From positions 62,001 to 126,000 of the forward strand of contig JAKCPI010011627.1 of assembly GCA_023213315.1 (NCBI GenBank): a stretch of DNA of 64,000 nt, written 5' to 3'. Under the pieces are notes generated by a model that ran no database searches, had not been told where the DNA came from, and was given only the letters and a program-made list of their open reading frames with translations. The stretch comes from Euborellia annulipes. Taxonomy: Eukaryota > Arthropoda > Insecta > Dermaptera > Anisolabididae. Positions within the stretch are counted from its first letter, which is position 1. Every line of letters starts with the position of its first letter. The position numbers and the translations under genes were made by a program. Below are positions 32,006 through 43,411 of the stretch, one piece after another.

Positions 32006-33654
32006 CTGATGTAAGTAAATATATTGCAATATCGATAAATTACATGTATAAATACATGATATTCTTTCGGTTTTCCATTTATCAGACCCAAGCAAAAGAG
32101 TTGAATTCATCTGAGGCAGATGCAATCGGAAATATACAATTTAAATCAATTTTTTTTTGTCGATCCATTTCCTTTGGGAGATTATTCTAATCAAAATAAT
32201 CCTGGAGTATATTGGTTGCTTTCTACTCAAGATTTATTCATTTTGTACATGTTTGGGGAGTCTAATTCTTTTGACTGTTGTATATATTTTTGCCGTGTGT
32301 GATTGTTTTCACACAACGTAGCTATTGACCTGAACGTCTTGTAAACATTTTCTTGTATTATGCAGATCCGACCTAGTTTGTTTGGAACGATTCCCTTGCG
32401 TCTGGGGATATTTCTAATAAAGCTGTTTGTTCGATGATATGATAGAAGGAGATAAAAAATAGGTAGAATAGGGAAAACATGGTCTGTGACACGCGGGGAT
32501 CATCTATGTCTGTGTGTTCGTGTTTTGGATGAGTATGGACTCAAGGGAATCGAGGTCTAATGCGACTCCTATGAAGGGACAGAAGAAAAAGAAACCTCAA
32601 GCCCTTACGGGCATGAGATTCCGGTAAAGAAAAAAAAAAAGAGAAAAAAAAAAGAAAAAAAAAACTCGCAAGCAAGATAACAAACACAAACATCGAAACT
32701 CCATCCTCGGAGGCACCCACAGACCCTCTCGAAAAGAACCCGCACCTTCTTTGACCAGAGCAAACATCGGAGAGCGACTTTGTATCTCCTCCTGGTTTTC
32801 ATCTTGATCGCCTCCGGGTTTATTGCAAGAAAAAGAAAAAAAAGAAATAGTTGAATTAATTAAAAAAACAAAACTAAAATGACGAAATGTATAAAAATAA
32901 CGAAAGAAAGGTGTAATTGGTTATGAAAATAGAGCTTATCAAATTTATTATAAGATTTTGTCTATGTAAATAATCAGGGGGGCCGGAATGAATTTGTTTC
33001 AGAGGGGGGAGCAACCTCCCTTAAAAAAAATAAAAATAAAGAAAATTAAAAATATTTATATCCTTCAAATAGTATTAAACAAATCTACCATATAGCCTAA
33101 AAAATTTTTTTTTGATAAAATCACTAGAAATAGTGATTTTTAAAGAAATAAATATTTTTAATTTTCTTTATTTTTATTTTTTGAAGGGATAAAGTCTCAA
33201 GTTTCCATGTTATCTTAATTTTATTATTTTAATTCCATATAAAATATTTTTAGGAGGATGTAAATGCAGGCAGCCAAAAAATAAAAACGCTCTCAATTCC
33301 CTTTAAATGTCCAGACGTTTCGGGCAAAATTTATTCTTCCTCAATATATTTCCAGCCATTAAACATTATTATAAAATATTTTTAGAAATTAGAAATACAA
33401 TAGGGTCTATATAAAATATTTTCGACAAAAATGAATTTCTTACCCTTTTAAATTAAAAAATTTTAAAGATTTTATTTAAAAAAAAAAGTATCATTTTTTA
33501 AAATAAATGAAATAAAAGAAGACATATTGCCCCCCTGGTCCCTCCTATAGGATGCCAGGGAGAAATGCACCCTCCCCCCTAGTTCAGACGCCTATTTAAA
33601 TAGTTATCTGATGTAATGTGACTGACTAAACTTAGGAAATTGAAAGTTGATTTC
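32006..33654. other. Intergenic, mostly unassigned
   Basis: 32440-32830 is GC-richer and purine-rich with CCTCAAGCCCTTACGGGC and A-rich stretches, possibly retroelement debris. 32977-33593 has degraded GC-rich MITE ends (CAGGGGGGCCGG). The minus strand at 33309-33345 holds a degenerate GAGGAAG...GCCCGAAACGTC motif. Confidence 0.35.
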
Positions 33655-34200
33655 TTTTTTTCTTGTTATTTTGTCATGAGATCCAAGGTATTAATTTGAA
33701 TGCCTATTAATTAGGCATTCGAATGATCTGTTATGAGAAGAGGGTTACATAACTACAAGGCGCTCTTGATAAGTGCTGCCTCTAGCGTCTCATTTATAAA
33801 CTATCTTTCTCTTGAAGTTTTTATTGAAAGGAAGGGAATAATTATTAAAGTTTCTCGTTTTTATCGGGTACAAGGGCGGATCCAGAGGTGTTTCTCGGGG
33901 GGGGGTAATCTGGTGTGACTCGTCGCACAGCACACTATTTTTTCTTAATTTCGGTAATTTAAAGGCGCATTCAGTACTTCTTTGCCAGAATATAATTACA
34001 AATCAAATTTTTAAGTAAGTTTTACATTAAAAATAAATTTTTTACAAAAAAGTATTTTTTTCAAATCGCGGGGGGGGATAATTACCCCTTTACCCCTCCC
34101 CCCTTGTATCCGCCCTTGATCGCGTAACGATAATATTAATATTTACGAAAATTCTGGTATTTGGGTGGGGAAGGAGGGGAGCAAAATTTTTTTAACCGAA
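33655..34200. repeat. Dispersed unit related to the 38030-39000 array
   Basis: It contains AGAGGGTTACATAACTACAA and GGCGCTCTTGATAAGTGCTG and the CGTAACGATAATATTAATAT stretch that recur at 38030-39000. It is split by the MITE 33871-34118. Confidence 0.7.
33871..34118. mobile_element. 248-bp hAT-type MITE with empty-site support
   Basis: It begins CAAGGGCGGATCCAG and ends TATCCGCCCTTG. Flanks ATCGGGTA (33863-33870) and ATCGCGTA (34119-34126) match at 7 of 8. The related sequence at about 38925-38945 (TTTTTATCACGTAACG) is uninterrupted. Confidence 0.9.
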
Positions 34201-34224
34201 ATCTTTATTTCCTTGCTTGTTACA

Positions 34225-35495
34225 TCTGTTGTGTCGAGGTATATTTAGTTTCTACCGATATATTAAAATTTAAGATGTAAAATTTATAAACATAGAAAAA
34301 TATTTATTTATATTTTGCTACCATTCCAACCAATTTCCCATTAATTCATAGTTTCTCAAGCTTATTTTGCTCACCGCCCCCTTTGAGAATATGTTTTTTT
34401 TTCTAGAGCCCCCACCCCCTCTCATCTTAATCTTACTTACCACCAGTCGCGAATTTAAAACAGCTTTTGCCACGAATATATTTGCCACGGTAATATTAAA
34501 TTATAATCGAAAGATAGGAGATGACCCCTATCCTATTTCTGAGTTTAACATAAATTTATGATATATCTAATGAGAAGGTTGAATTTTAAGGAGTTAGTAT
34601 CAGGCTCAATTTTACTAAAAAGCAACCGAAAGTCGCCGCGTTCAGTAACATGAAGCCAATTTCTCTTTTTAGTTACCAACATAGCTACAGTACTATTGAT
34701 AAAAATGAATACAATACCTACAATAACAAAAATTAAACAAAATTAATTTTTACTTTACTTTAGTACGTGATTAGCGTGTATTTTTTTTGAATTTTTTTTA
34801 CTTTTTTTAATCTGCTCACGCCCTTTCTGCACCATCTCAATGTCCCCTTATTTTCTCTGGGTCTTCTACCGTCCCCCTGAAAGTCTCAAACGCCCACAGG
34901 GAGATGTTATCGCCCACGTTGAGAACCTATGCATTAATTGCTATGAAATAGAAGAGTTAAGTGTGCTTCAAACAATTTTGAACGTAAAATGAGAATATAC
35001 ATTTTAAAGAGCATCTAAGGGTTAATTGATTTCTGAATTTTAATCAAAATCGTTGGAGTGAATTTTGAAAAAATCGAAAAAAAACTAAAAAAGTACATCA
35101 GTAAAGTACTAGTACTGATTTTGTTCAAAAGCTTCGAATTAGGTATCAGGGAGGTACCTAACTTGAATATAAAATTTCAACCTCATAGCTCTTTTTGTTT
35201 TTGAGATATTTTGTTTACAGACCCCCTTTTTTGTACTCACTGAACCTCAAGACGTGTATTTCCATCAAAATCTCAACATCGAATTTTCGACTTGACCTAT
35301 ATATTTATAGACCTATATATTTGGACATATATTGGCTAAAAAGAATTAAAAATTCTGGAGGGGGAAATAAGGTTTTCTTTTGCTATCTGCGTCTTCCCCA
35401 GTTTACTTCAATAATCCAAAAAATAAATAAAATCTAAAAATGTTATTTACATATCTATATATTAACATATTAATATATAGGTAAGAGAAAGTAAA
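34225..35495 (+). mobile_element. HPE family copy, split by a hAT element
   Basis: The left part 34225-34346 (GTGTCGAGGTATATTTAG, degenerate X-box) resumes at 34932 and continues through AAAGTACTAGTACT, GAACCTCAAGACGTGTAT and the terminal palindrome GGTAAGAGAAAGTAAAA (about 35480-35496). Confidence 0.75.
34347..34931. mobile_element. 585-bp hAT-type element with perfect 8-bp TSD
   Basis: It begins CATAGTTTCTCAAGC and ends CGTTGAGAACCTATG, flanked by CATTAATT at 34339-34346 and 34932-34939. It is inserted into an HPE copy. No transposase ORF. Confidence 0.9.
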
Positions 35496-35496
35496 A

Positions 35497-36107
35497 ATGA
35501 GAGTTTAAAGAAATCAGATACCTGACAAAGAGACAAAGATGATATTTTTAATTAATCATACTTCAAATGTGTGTAAAGAATTCTCCAACTTAATTGATTT
35601 TCTTGATAAATATTTGTCCTCTGGGAAAAGCGTTTTCAAAATGTGTGAAAATTTTTTCTAGAAACACATGGAAAAACTATCCATTGAAAGATGACCGGAT
35701 AAATGTTTGTTTATATCTTGGATAAATGACAGCTGTTAAATTAATACATTTTCAATGCGAAAAGATAATATTCATTTTAATAAATGATCCTACTGAAAAA
35801 AAAATTTATTTTTTTTATCATGAAATAATAATTTTATTTATAATAAAATTGCTTTTTAGAGCCTATTGTTTCACATCTATTTAACTATATATCTATCCCC
35901 AGGATAAGACTTTCAAGTGCATTTAGTAAGCTAATCATATGATTAAATAAGACTCCAGGTCGTAGTTAACTAGTTAAGACCCAAAGTTTGGTATAAGGCC
36001 TAACTAAGGGGTAAAATTAGAAACACAAGCTTTATTTATTTATTTATTTTTTGGAAATTTTTAAATTATTTTTCAAAAATTAATTAGCTTCTAATTATTT
36101 TACCTGG
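35497..36107. other. No recognisable feature
   Basis: AT-rich, no supported coding or repeat structure. Confidence 0.5.
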
Positions 36108-36640
36108 TATACGTTTTGAGGTCCCCTGATACTTTTTCGTAGTTTTGTCATGGTCTGTCTGTGAACAAATATCTCAACAACGAAAAAGGGCTAGGAGGTT
36201 GAAGTTTTATATTTAAGTTAGGTACCCCCATGGGACACGTGACACTAAGCTTTTGAACAAAATTGGCCAAAGTACTAGTACTTTATTGATATACTTTTTC
36301 ACTTTTTTTTTAGATTTTCTCAAAATTCGCTCCAACGATTTTGATTAAAATTGAAAAATCAATTATTTTTCAGATGATCTTTGAAATGTATATTCTCCTT
36401 TTGCCATTGAAATCTTATATCTTAGACCACTTTACTTTTATACTTCTTAGGAAAGGTAGGAGAAATGGTTGCTATGGTAACAAAATATAAATATTTTCCT
36501 ATGTTTATAAATTTTACATGTTGAAGTCAAATATATCGGCGAAAACTAAATATATCTCGACACAAAAAAATCTGGTGTGACAAGCCCAGAACACAACCAA
36601 AGTGTAAGAGAAAGTTATGTGCTGTACGACCAATCACACC
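36108..36640 (-). mobile_element. HPE family copy
   Basis: ACGTTTTGAGGTCCCCTG, then AAAGTACTAGTACTTTATTG, the CTCCAACGATTTTGATTA block, the X-box GTTGCTATGGTAAC (36468-36481) and the end hairpin (TCTGGTGTGACAAGC / CCAATCACACC). Confidence 0.75.
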
Positions 36641-36651
36641 AAATTTTTTAA

Positions 36652-37003
36652 CTAGTTGTTTCTTGATGGCTGGATATTATGATATGAGGATGTGACAGAA
36701 GGGCAACCAAGGTGAAAAAAAAAATATAATTTTTTTTAATTTTTTTGAGTGCCGATCGTACTCTTCATCAGGACAATAAAAATGTCAAATTGAAGACGAA
36801 TCGTCCTCGGAACAGTAAAGAGAGTTTTCAAGTAAATATAAATTGATAAAAACGTTGCTACACCGCCATGTCAACAAACCCGACAATTTGACATCTTTTT
36901 TGTCCTGATGAAGAGTGCGATCGGCACTCGAAACGTCGACAAAAAATTTAAAAAAAGTTTTATTTTATTTTTCACCTTGGCTGCCCTTATGCCACATCAT
37001 ATC
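36652..37003. mobile_element. Foldback element carrying the best hammerhead-like ribozyme motif
   Basis: Inverted arms (36672-36800 and 36880-37003) include AAGGGCAACCAAGGTGAAAA and its complement. AAATTTTTTAA stands at 36641-36651 and 37004-37014 as a possible 11-bp duplication. The right arm has the near-complete hammerhead. The left arm has the same motif on the minus strand but lacks GAAACGTC. Confidence 0.65.
36896..36946 (+). ncRNA. Type I hammerhead-like ribozyme motif
   Basis: Helix I pairs TTTTTTGTC (36896-36904) with GACAAAAAA (36938-36946), 9 bp perfect. The core is CTGATGA (36905-36911), then one extra A, helix II GAGTGC/GCACTC (36913-36918, 36924-36929) with a 5-nt loop, GAAA (36930-36933) and CGTC (36934-36937). 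Helix III would be minimal (AC/GT), as described for Penelope-like hammerheads thought to act as dimers. The extra A between the core and helix II departs from the canonical fold, so self-cleavage is unproven. Confidence 0.55.
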
Positions 37004-37014
37004 AAATTTTTTAA

Positions 37015-38029
37015 TATTATTTTGACTTTTTAATATTTATTTCAATTAATTTAATTTTAATTTTTATTGATTTTTATAAATGATGCCTTTATTAAGTTGC
37101 TAACTTCACAAATCGTTTCTTATACCTCAGATAGCTAATTATATGTAAAAAAAACTCATTTTTTAACTCGAAGCTTAAGCGTATTCTTATTTACTATATT
37201 TACGATTTTCTATCAGTCGGATAAGTTTGTTATTTGACTAGAAGTCAAGCAACTGGCCGTTAGTTCTATATAATTATTATTTTGAATTTCCTTAAGGATC
37301 CGTTTAATATCTCGGAGCATTTTATTTAAATTTTGAAGAGAGTCAAATAAATATAATTTTTATAATAAACAAAAATATTCAAGAATCACTATATTTCGAC
37401 GTTTGATTTTACTTTGTAACAAGTAATATGATAATCATACTTGATAGGATTAGGCCCTATTTTGAATTCTAATTTCAAAGTGTTTCGATGGAAATGATGT
37501 CTACTAATATCTAACTATGTTTCCATGATTTCAAGTTTCCCCAAGACTCCGTAACTGTAACTTGTAATATCTGAGGAGGGAGGTCCTTGAAACCTTGAGA
37601 ACCCCATTAACTGCGCCCTGACATCTCTCTCTCTCTCTCTCTCCCTTTCTCTCACCAATTAATACCCTAAGATCAATTAACCTTTAAATTGAAAGCTTTA
37701 TTCGGAAAATATATCATTATAAATTGAACTACTCACGGAACTGTAAAATAATTCGAAAAACTTTTTTATTCATCATCTATATTTTAAATAATTATACCTA
37801 TTATTTAAAATTAATTGGTTGTGTTTATAAATTTTATTTATATTTAAAATATATTTGTCAAAGAACAAAAGGTTCAGTTGCTAAATTTCTTTCTCTCTTT
37901 GAAATGCTCTTAACGACAGCTTTATACAACTAATCTGTCAAGTTCCCCACCAGTAACACAAGCAAACACCCACGTCTCATGAGAAAATTGCGTAAAATTC
38001 ATTAAATAAGTTTGAGGCTCTTTTTATAT
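37015..38029. other. No gene; one CT microsatellite
   Basis: AT-rich. (CT)n lies at about 37624-37648. A 69-codon ORF at 37724-37933 has no recognisable motif. Confidence 0.45.
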
Positions 38030-38268
38030 AAATTATTTTTTTTTATTATTTGATCATCATAAGTCTTGAGATTCAAAGTATTACTACGAATGAATTCCTA
38101 TTAACTAGGCATACAAATGATATGTTATGAAAAGAGGGTTACATAACTACAAGGCGCTCTTGATAAGTGCTGCCTCTGGTGTCGTATTGGTTAACTATTT
38201 TTTTTTTTTAATTAATTAAATGGCCTTGGACAATTCTCCATTTGGCCAGCTCTTACAATTTACGACAA

Positions 38269-38322
38269 TTATTTTTACTTTCTCTTACCCTATATATGAA
38301 ATATATAGTGAGAGAAAGTATT
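38269..38322 (-). mobile_element. HPE terminal palindrome, solo
   Basis: TTTTTACTTTCTCTTACCC, ATATATGAAATATATA centre, GAGAGAAAGTATTG. Confidence 0.6.
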
Positions 38323-38474
38323 GTTTATTTTATTATTTGTCCCGAGATTCAAGGTATTACTATGAATGCCTTATAACTAGGCATGCGAATATTTTATGAA
38401 AACTTGATTACTTAACTACAAGGCGCTCTTGATAAGTGCTGCCCTCTAGTGTCGCATTTGTTAACTATCCTTGC

Positions 38475-38734
38475 CAGGGGCGGATTAATGCAATTTTGTC
38501 GGGGGAGGGGGCGGTATTTTTTTAATTTTTTTTATTTAAGGACTTTGTCGGCATCTATTGGCATTTAGACCCCTTTCCTATTTATTTAAATTGATTGGTA
38601 ACAAATTCAATTGAAATTAAAGAGCGGAAATCATGATTTCTTTGGATTACTAGTTTTTATAACTTTTTGAATTTTTCTCGGGGGGGGAGGGGCGCTCGCC
38701 CCTACCGCCCCCCCCCCCCTTTAATCCGCCTCTG
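38475..38734. mobile_element. 260-bp hAT-type MITE with perfect 8-bp TSD and SINE-tail insert
   Basis: It begins CAGGGGCGGATTAA and ends TTTAATCCGCCTCTG, flanked by ATCCTTGC at 38467-38474 and 38735-38742. The interior holds the reverse complement of a SINE 3' region (TAAGGACTTTG ... GGTAACAAATTC). Confidence 0.9.
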
Positions 38735-39036
38735 ATCCTTGCTAAAATTATTTTTACTTTTTTATTCTTTTATCATGAAATTCAAGATATTAATTTGAAT
38801 CTCTATTAATTACGCATTCAAGTGATCTGTTATGAGAAGAGGGTTACAGAACTACAAGGCGCTATTGATAAGTGCTGCCTCTAGCGTCTCATTTGTTAAA
38901 TATCTTTACCTCGAAGTTTTTCGTTTTTATCACGTAACGATAATATTAATATTAGCTTTAACTGACGAGATTCTGGGATTGGGTTTGTAGTGGGGAGCAA
39001 AAATTTTTTAAGCAGAAGTCTTTATTTGTTTGTAAT

Positions 39037-39503
39037 CAGAGGCGTAACTAGGCTTTGAGGGCGTGGGGTCGGAGGGGGGGGGACGAAACCCAACTGGGAC
39101 GCCTTTTTTCGTTCGACCTTCTTTTTTTTTTAGTATTCGAATCTCGTTCGAGCTTTTTTTTGGTAATTTTTCTTCTGATTTATTATAAAATTTAAAAAAA
39201 AAGCCGGAGATTTTCCCAAAGCTGGAGATTTCGGAGAAGCGGCGGAGGGTTGGCAGCACTGGCACTGAATATAAAAAATGAGTTTTTAAACTTAGTTAAA
39301 GAAACTAGGAGAAAACATTCAGTCCTCTTAAAACCCTTGTTTTTAATATTTTTACTTTTTTATTATTTTTTTCCTTCCATCTCTTTTTTTTTCTTCATTC
39401 ATTTTAAGGACAATTTTTCCTATGTCGGTATCGATGGGCGCCAAAGGCTTGATGCGTCTGGGGCGAGGGGGGGGGGAGCGAGCGCCCCCTAGATATGCTA
39501 CTG
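39037..39503. mobile_element. 467-bp hAT-type MITE
   Basis: It begins CAGAGGCGTAACTAGG and ends CTAGATATGCTACTG. Flanks TTTGTAAT (39029-39036) and TTTGAAAT (39504-39511) match at 7 of 8. Confidence 0.8.
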
Positions 39504-39519
39504 TTTGAAATGATATAAT

Positions 39520-39743
39520 CATAGGCTTATCCAGCTCAAAACCAAAGGAGGGCAACTTTTATAATATCCATTGAACGTATTATTTTATTTTATTAAATGC
39601 CACAAGTTAACTGGAGAGAGGGGATGGTGTCTCTCGTAGTTTTTATCTTCTCACAGATGGCGTAGATTATTCAGTTTTTTATTTATATTTCAAGTTTGGA
39701 AGAGGGGGCAGCTCCCCCCTGCCCCTCTCTGGATACGCCCATG
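39520..39743. mobile_element. 224-bp hAT-type MITE
   Basis: It begins CATAGGCTTATCCAG and ends CTCTGGATACGCCCATG. Flanks GATATAAT (39512-39519) and GTTATAAT (39744-39751) match at 7 of 8. It lies 8 bp beyond the TSD of the preceding MITE. Confidence 0.8.
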
Positions 39744-39751
39744 GTTATAAT

Positions 39752-40488
39752 GAATTAGAATTCGTTAAGTCTAAACATTTGTTGTTAAAAAATGCTAAAA
39801 AAAATAATGCTGATTGTCATTCGCTCTAGGCCTCAAATTATCTTATCAATTTATCTTTTATAATGAATATAAAAAGTAGTAAGCCGTTAGACCACTATAA
39901 GAGGGTGATTTCGTCCCCGCTTACAGTACCTGCTTCTCCTGACCTACCGCATAGGCGACAACATACCCAGGATCTGGGTCTACTTATTTATTAATATCCT
40001 CTCCTTTCCTAATTAAAGACGATAATCTTAGACTGGCCCTTTCCCAAAACAAAAACAAAAAAATATAAATAAATAAAAAATTTAAAAATAACACAATTCT
40101 AATTACAAATAACTCTAAAAGTAATAAAAAGATTTTCATTTTGACCATCCGTCAAACTTAATTGGGCATGTCGGTTTGATTTTAATTCAAGTTATGATTT
40201 CACAAAACCATTTAGCAAAAAAAAAAAAAAAAAGGTTTTTATAGTTAATTAACATTTTATCATTTTTCTTCATTAAAAAAAGAGAAATATAAAAATTTGC
40301 TTAATGGCATCTTCTTTCAATAATCAAATTAATTTATATTAGGTCTTATTAGGGAGTGAAAGGGAAAATAATAAACCGAGCATCTCTCAAAATTTATAAA
40401 AAAAACATATAAAATATTTTATTTTTATCACCAATTATTCAAGAATAATAAATTTTAAATTTCTTTTAATAAAGCAAGATAATTTTTT
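39752..40488. other. No recognisable feature
   Basis: AT-rich. A weak GC-richer patch at 39890-39980 shows no tRNA or coding signature that I can support. Confidence 0.45.
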
Positions 40489-41291
40489 TTACTTTCTCTT
40501 ACCTAAATATATAGAGAGAAAGTGAAAAATTCGATGTCGAGATTTTGATGGATATACACGTTTTGAGGTCCCCTGAGTCCAAAAAAGTGGTTTTCGCAAC
40601 ATGGTCTGTCTGTGAACAAAATATCTCAAGAACGAAAAGAGCTAGGAAATTGAAATTTTTTATTTAAGTTAGGTACAGTGAGCGCCACAATTAAGTCCCC
40701 ACCTGATAGCTAGAGCCTTTAGTTTATGGTGTATAGTGAAATAATTTTAATGACTGAAAAGGTAAAACGTAAAATCTGGTACAGATGATTTTATTTTACC
40801 TTTTCAAATTTAAAATTATTTCACTATTTACCATATACTTACGGCTCTAGCTATCAGGTGGGGACTTAATTGTGGCGCTCTATGTACTTTGCTGGCACTG
40901 GACACAAAGATTTTGAACAAAATCGACCAAAGAGTACTAATACTTTACAGATGCACTTTTTCAGTTTTTTTCGATTTTCTCAAAATTCGCTCCAACGATT
41001 TTGATCAAAATTCAAAAATCATATTTTAGATGTTCTTTAAAATATATATTCTCATTTTGCCTTTAAAATTTTTTGATGCCGACTTTACTCTCGAACTTTA
41101 TAGAAAAGCTAAAAGAAAATGTTGCCATGGTAACAAAATATAAATATTTTCCCATGTTTATAAATTTTACATCCTGAATTCTAATATATCGGTGAAAACT
41201 AATGTTGATACAAAAAAAAATCTGGTGTTAAAAGCAACTTACCAAAGGTAAGAGAAAGTTGTGTGCTTTGTGATCACCACACCAGATTTTA
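40489..41291 (-). mobile_element. HPE family copy hosting a mariner-like MITE
   Basis: From TTTACTTTCTCTTACC and the short terminal palindrome through TTTTGAGGTCCCCTGAG, the X-box GTTGCCATGGTAAC (41121-41134), to GGTAAGAGAAAGTTGTGTGC and CACACCAGATTTT. The MITE 40676-40884 interrupts the GTTAGGTACC stretch. Confidence 0.8.
40676..40884. mobile_element. 209-bp palindromic mariner-like MITE, TA duplication
   Basis: It begins CAGTGAGCGCCACAATTAAG and ends TTAATTGTGGCGCTCTATG. TA lies on both sides (40674-40675, 40885-40886). Nearly the whole element is inverted (AAGGTAAAACG / TTTACCTTTTC). Uninterrupted HPE copies show the empty site. Confidence 0.85.
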
Positions 41292-41830
41292 AAAAATTGT
41301 TTTTCATTTGAATATATGCAAAATTTAAAGCCTCCTTGAACATAGGCAGCCATTACGCTTGTGGATAGTTTCAAAACTAACTCATCCCATTAGAATAAAT
41401 TTTCAAATACAAATTTTGTTTTTCATGTAATATGGCAAATCAATAAAGATTCAACGTTATTATTGCGATACAATTTGGTATTGATTGACTTGTGACGATA
41501 ACGATGAGAACAGCTAATTATTTGCAACTGGATGGTGTTGATTTGAACGGATAGAGATGACCGGTGGCCAACTGCCATCTCACTAAGCCTCTAAGGCCCT
41601 GATGTGTTAAACATGCCGGAGTTTCTTAATCAGTATGCCTTGGTGAACAGATTTGGCTCTTTATACTCAGGAAATTAGATAGTATATATTCTAAACAATA
41701 GACACAATTAAGAGATAGTTAAATATTTTTTGAGATTATAAAATTTTATATTATTACTTCAAAATATATCTACGAGTATAGAAACTGTACAAAATTAAAC
41801 AATTAATTTAATTAAGTATCTTTTGGCCAG
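41292..41830. other. No recognisable feature
   Basis: Mixed sequence without supported gene or repeat boundaries. Confidence 0.4.
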
Positions 41831-42280
41831 TGAACGGGATAGTATCTCTCAAATTTGATTGATACAAGTAAATAAACACAAGGTTATTTGTGTTGCGCGA
41901 ATATTAGTCACAGCTAGCTTTTCTAAATTATTGCTTAAGTTTTATAAATAAAATAAATAATATTATAGTTTTTATTAATAAATTTTTTAGCAATAAAAAT
42001 TTTTGTTTGTATTTTTTTATAAAATTGTGGAGGGAGGCTCATACGATTAAATATTTTTTAGGGAGGCGTGGCAATTTAAAGTTTGGAAACCACTGCTCTA
42101 AACAAAGTTTGTTTCAAAATTGATTTAATTTAAAATTACTTTACGCATTTCGACATTGCTGTCATCATCAGAAGTCAAGTAATAGTATAGTAATTTTTAG
42201 TATAAGTAATTTTAAATGTTTATTTACTTGTATCAATCAAATTTGAGAGATACTATCTCTTTCATTAAGATAATGAATGT
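41831..42280. mobile_element. Foldback element with hammerhead-like motif and hAT fragment inside
   Basis: Arms contain GATAGTATCTCTCAAATTTG (41839 onward) and its complement (to about 42262). The minus strand at 42144-42171 reads CTGATGA, T, GACA-GCAA-TGTC, GAAA. A hAT remnant of about 220 bp ending TTTGGAAACCACTG lies at 41890-42105. Confidence 0.55.
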
Positions 42281-42462
42281 TTCAACAAGATACTACGGTA
42301 GAAAGCTTAAATATGATATTTTGGCCAAATTTGAGTACTAATTTGTAAGGAAATTTTAAGAAAAAAAATGTTTGCCCTGCCAAGAAAAAAATTTCCCCCT
42401 CCCCCAAGAAAAAGTTGAAATGACGTGACTGTAGGGAAGTGAGTTTTATTGGTGTAGGTCGA

Positions 42463-43411
42463 GTACACCTAGTACATTTTGGCCGATTTTGTTCAAAAGC
42501 TACGTCTCAAGGTACCTAACTTAAATATAAAATTTCAACCTACTAGCTCTTTTTGTTATTGAAATATTTTGTCCAAAGACACATAAATCATTTTACGGAA
42601 CCCACTTTTTGGACCTCAATACTTGTATTTCCATCAAGATCTTGGCATTGAATTTTTAACATGAATCCAATACTTTATCTCTCTATCAGGTCTATTCTCT
42701 AAAAACAGAGGTTAAAATTTAAAATAAACAAATGAGTGTTAAAAATTAATGTGTAAACAATCAGCTTTAAAAAAATGCTATTCTCTAAACCAGCGTTTTC
42801 CAAACTGTGAGGCGCGCCTCCCTAGGGATGCCCGGACTATTCTAAGGAGAGACGCGAATATTAGCCGCAGCGAGCTTTTCTAAATTATTGCTAAAGTTTT
42901 ATAAATAAAATAATTGTAGCAATTTTTATAGTAATTACTAAATGATACTGATGACAGTGCGATCTGGTGGGCATCTTGGAAACTTTTCGTCTCCCCCTTC
43001 ACTGACATGCGCACTCATTCTCAGACATTCCATCATCACCATTGCAACGGTTAAGTTCGCTCTTATATTTTTATATAAATTAAATCTGTTATTGTTCAAA
43101 AAGTGTTTTATTTATGATTTAAGTATTTATTACATAACCTTACTTTTTAGGTTATTTTAAAATATTAAAGGCACCCCCCTAGACATGACATTAATTTTTA
43201 ACACTATTTACTAAATGTTAACCCTTTGGCTTTAAAGTTTTTGTTTACAGAATAGCTATTTGAGGCAAAAATCACTTCGATTTTTATAGCATTTTTTCAA
43301 CTCTGATTGTTTTTATATTACTTTTTAATACCTATTTGTTTATTTTAAATTTTAACGCCTGTTTTTAGAGAATACATATTATATACATAAGTAAGAGAAA
43401 GTAAAAAAAAT
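42463..43411 (+). mobile_element. HPE family copy, split by a long-TIR element
   Basis: From about TACATTTTGGCCGATTTTG through ATGAATCCAATACTTTATC, interrupted at 42693 in the terminal palindrome, with the remaining AAGTAAGAGAAAGTAAAA at 43390-43407. Confidence 0.65.
42695..43372. mobile_element. 678-bp long-TIR element with TA duplication
   Basis: It begins TTCTCTAAAAACAGAGGTTA and ends AACGCCTGTTTTTAGAGAA, with TA on both sides. Inverted arms are about 90 bp. A hAT fragment (CAGCGTTTTCCAAACTGTG, from 42793) lies inside. Other copies: 47548-48010 and, partial, 46047-46240. Confidence 0.7.

Larger units (their letters stand above)
38030..39000. repeat. Three tandem copies of an ACAAGGCGCTCTTGATAAGT unit
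   Basis: Copies begin near 38042, 38325 and 38756; each has a GATTCAAGGTATTA-type start, TTATGA, GGGTTAC and CTACAAGGCGCTCTTGATAA. The array is interrupted by an HPE palindrome (38269-38322) and a hAT MITE (38475-38734). A fourth copy lies at 33655. Confidence 0.75.

Noticed and set aside
38030..39000. CRISPR-like array
   Set aside because: Three long, diverged direct repeats at irregular spacing in a eukaryotic genome; not a CRISPR.
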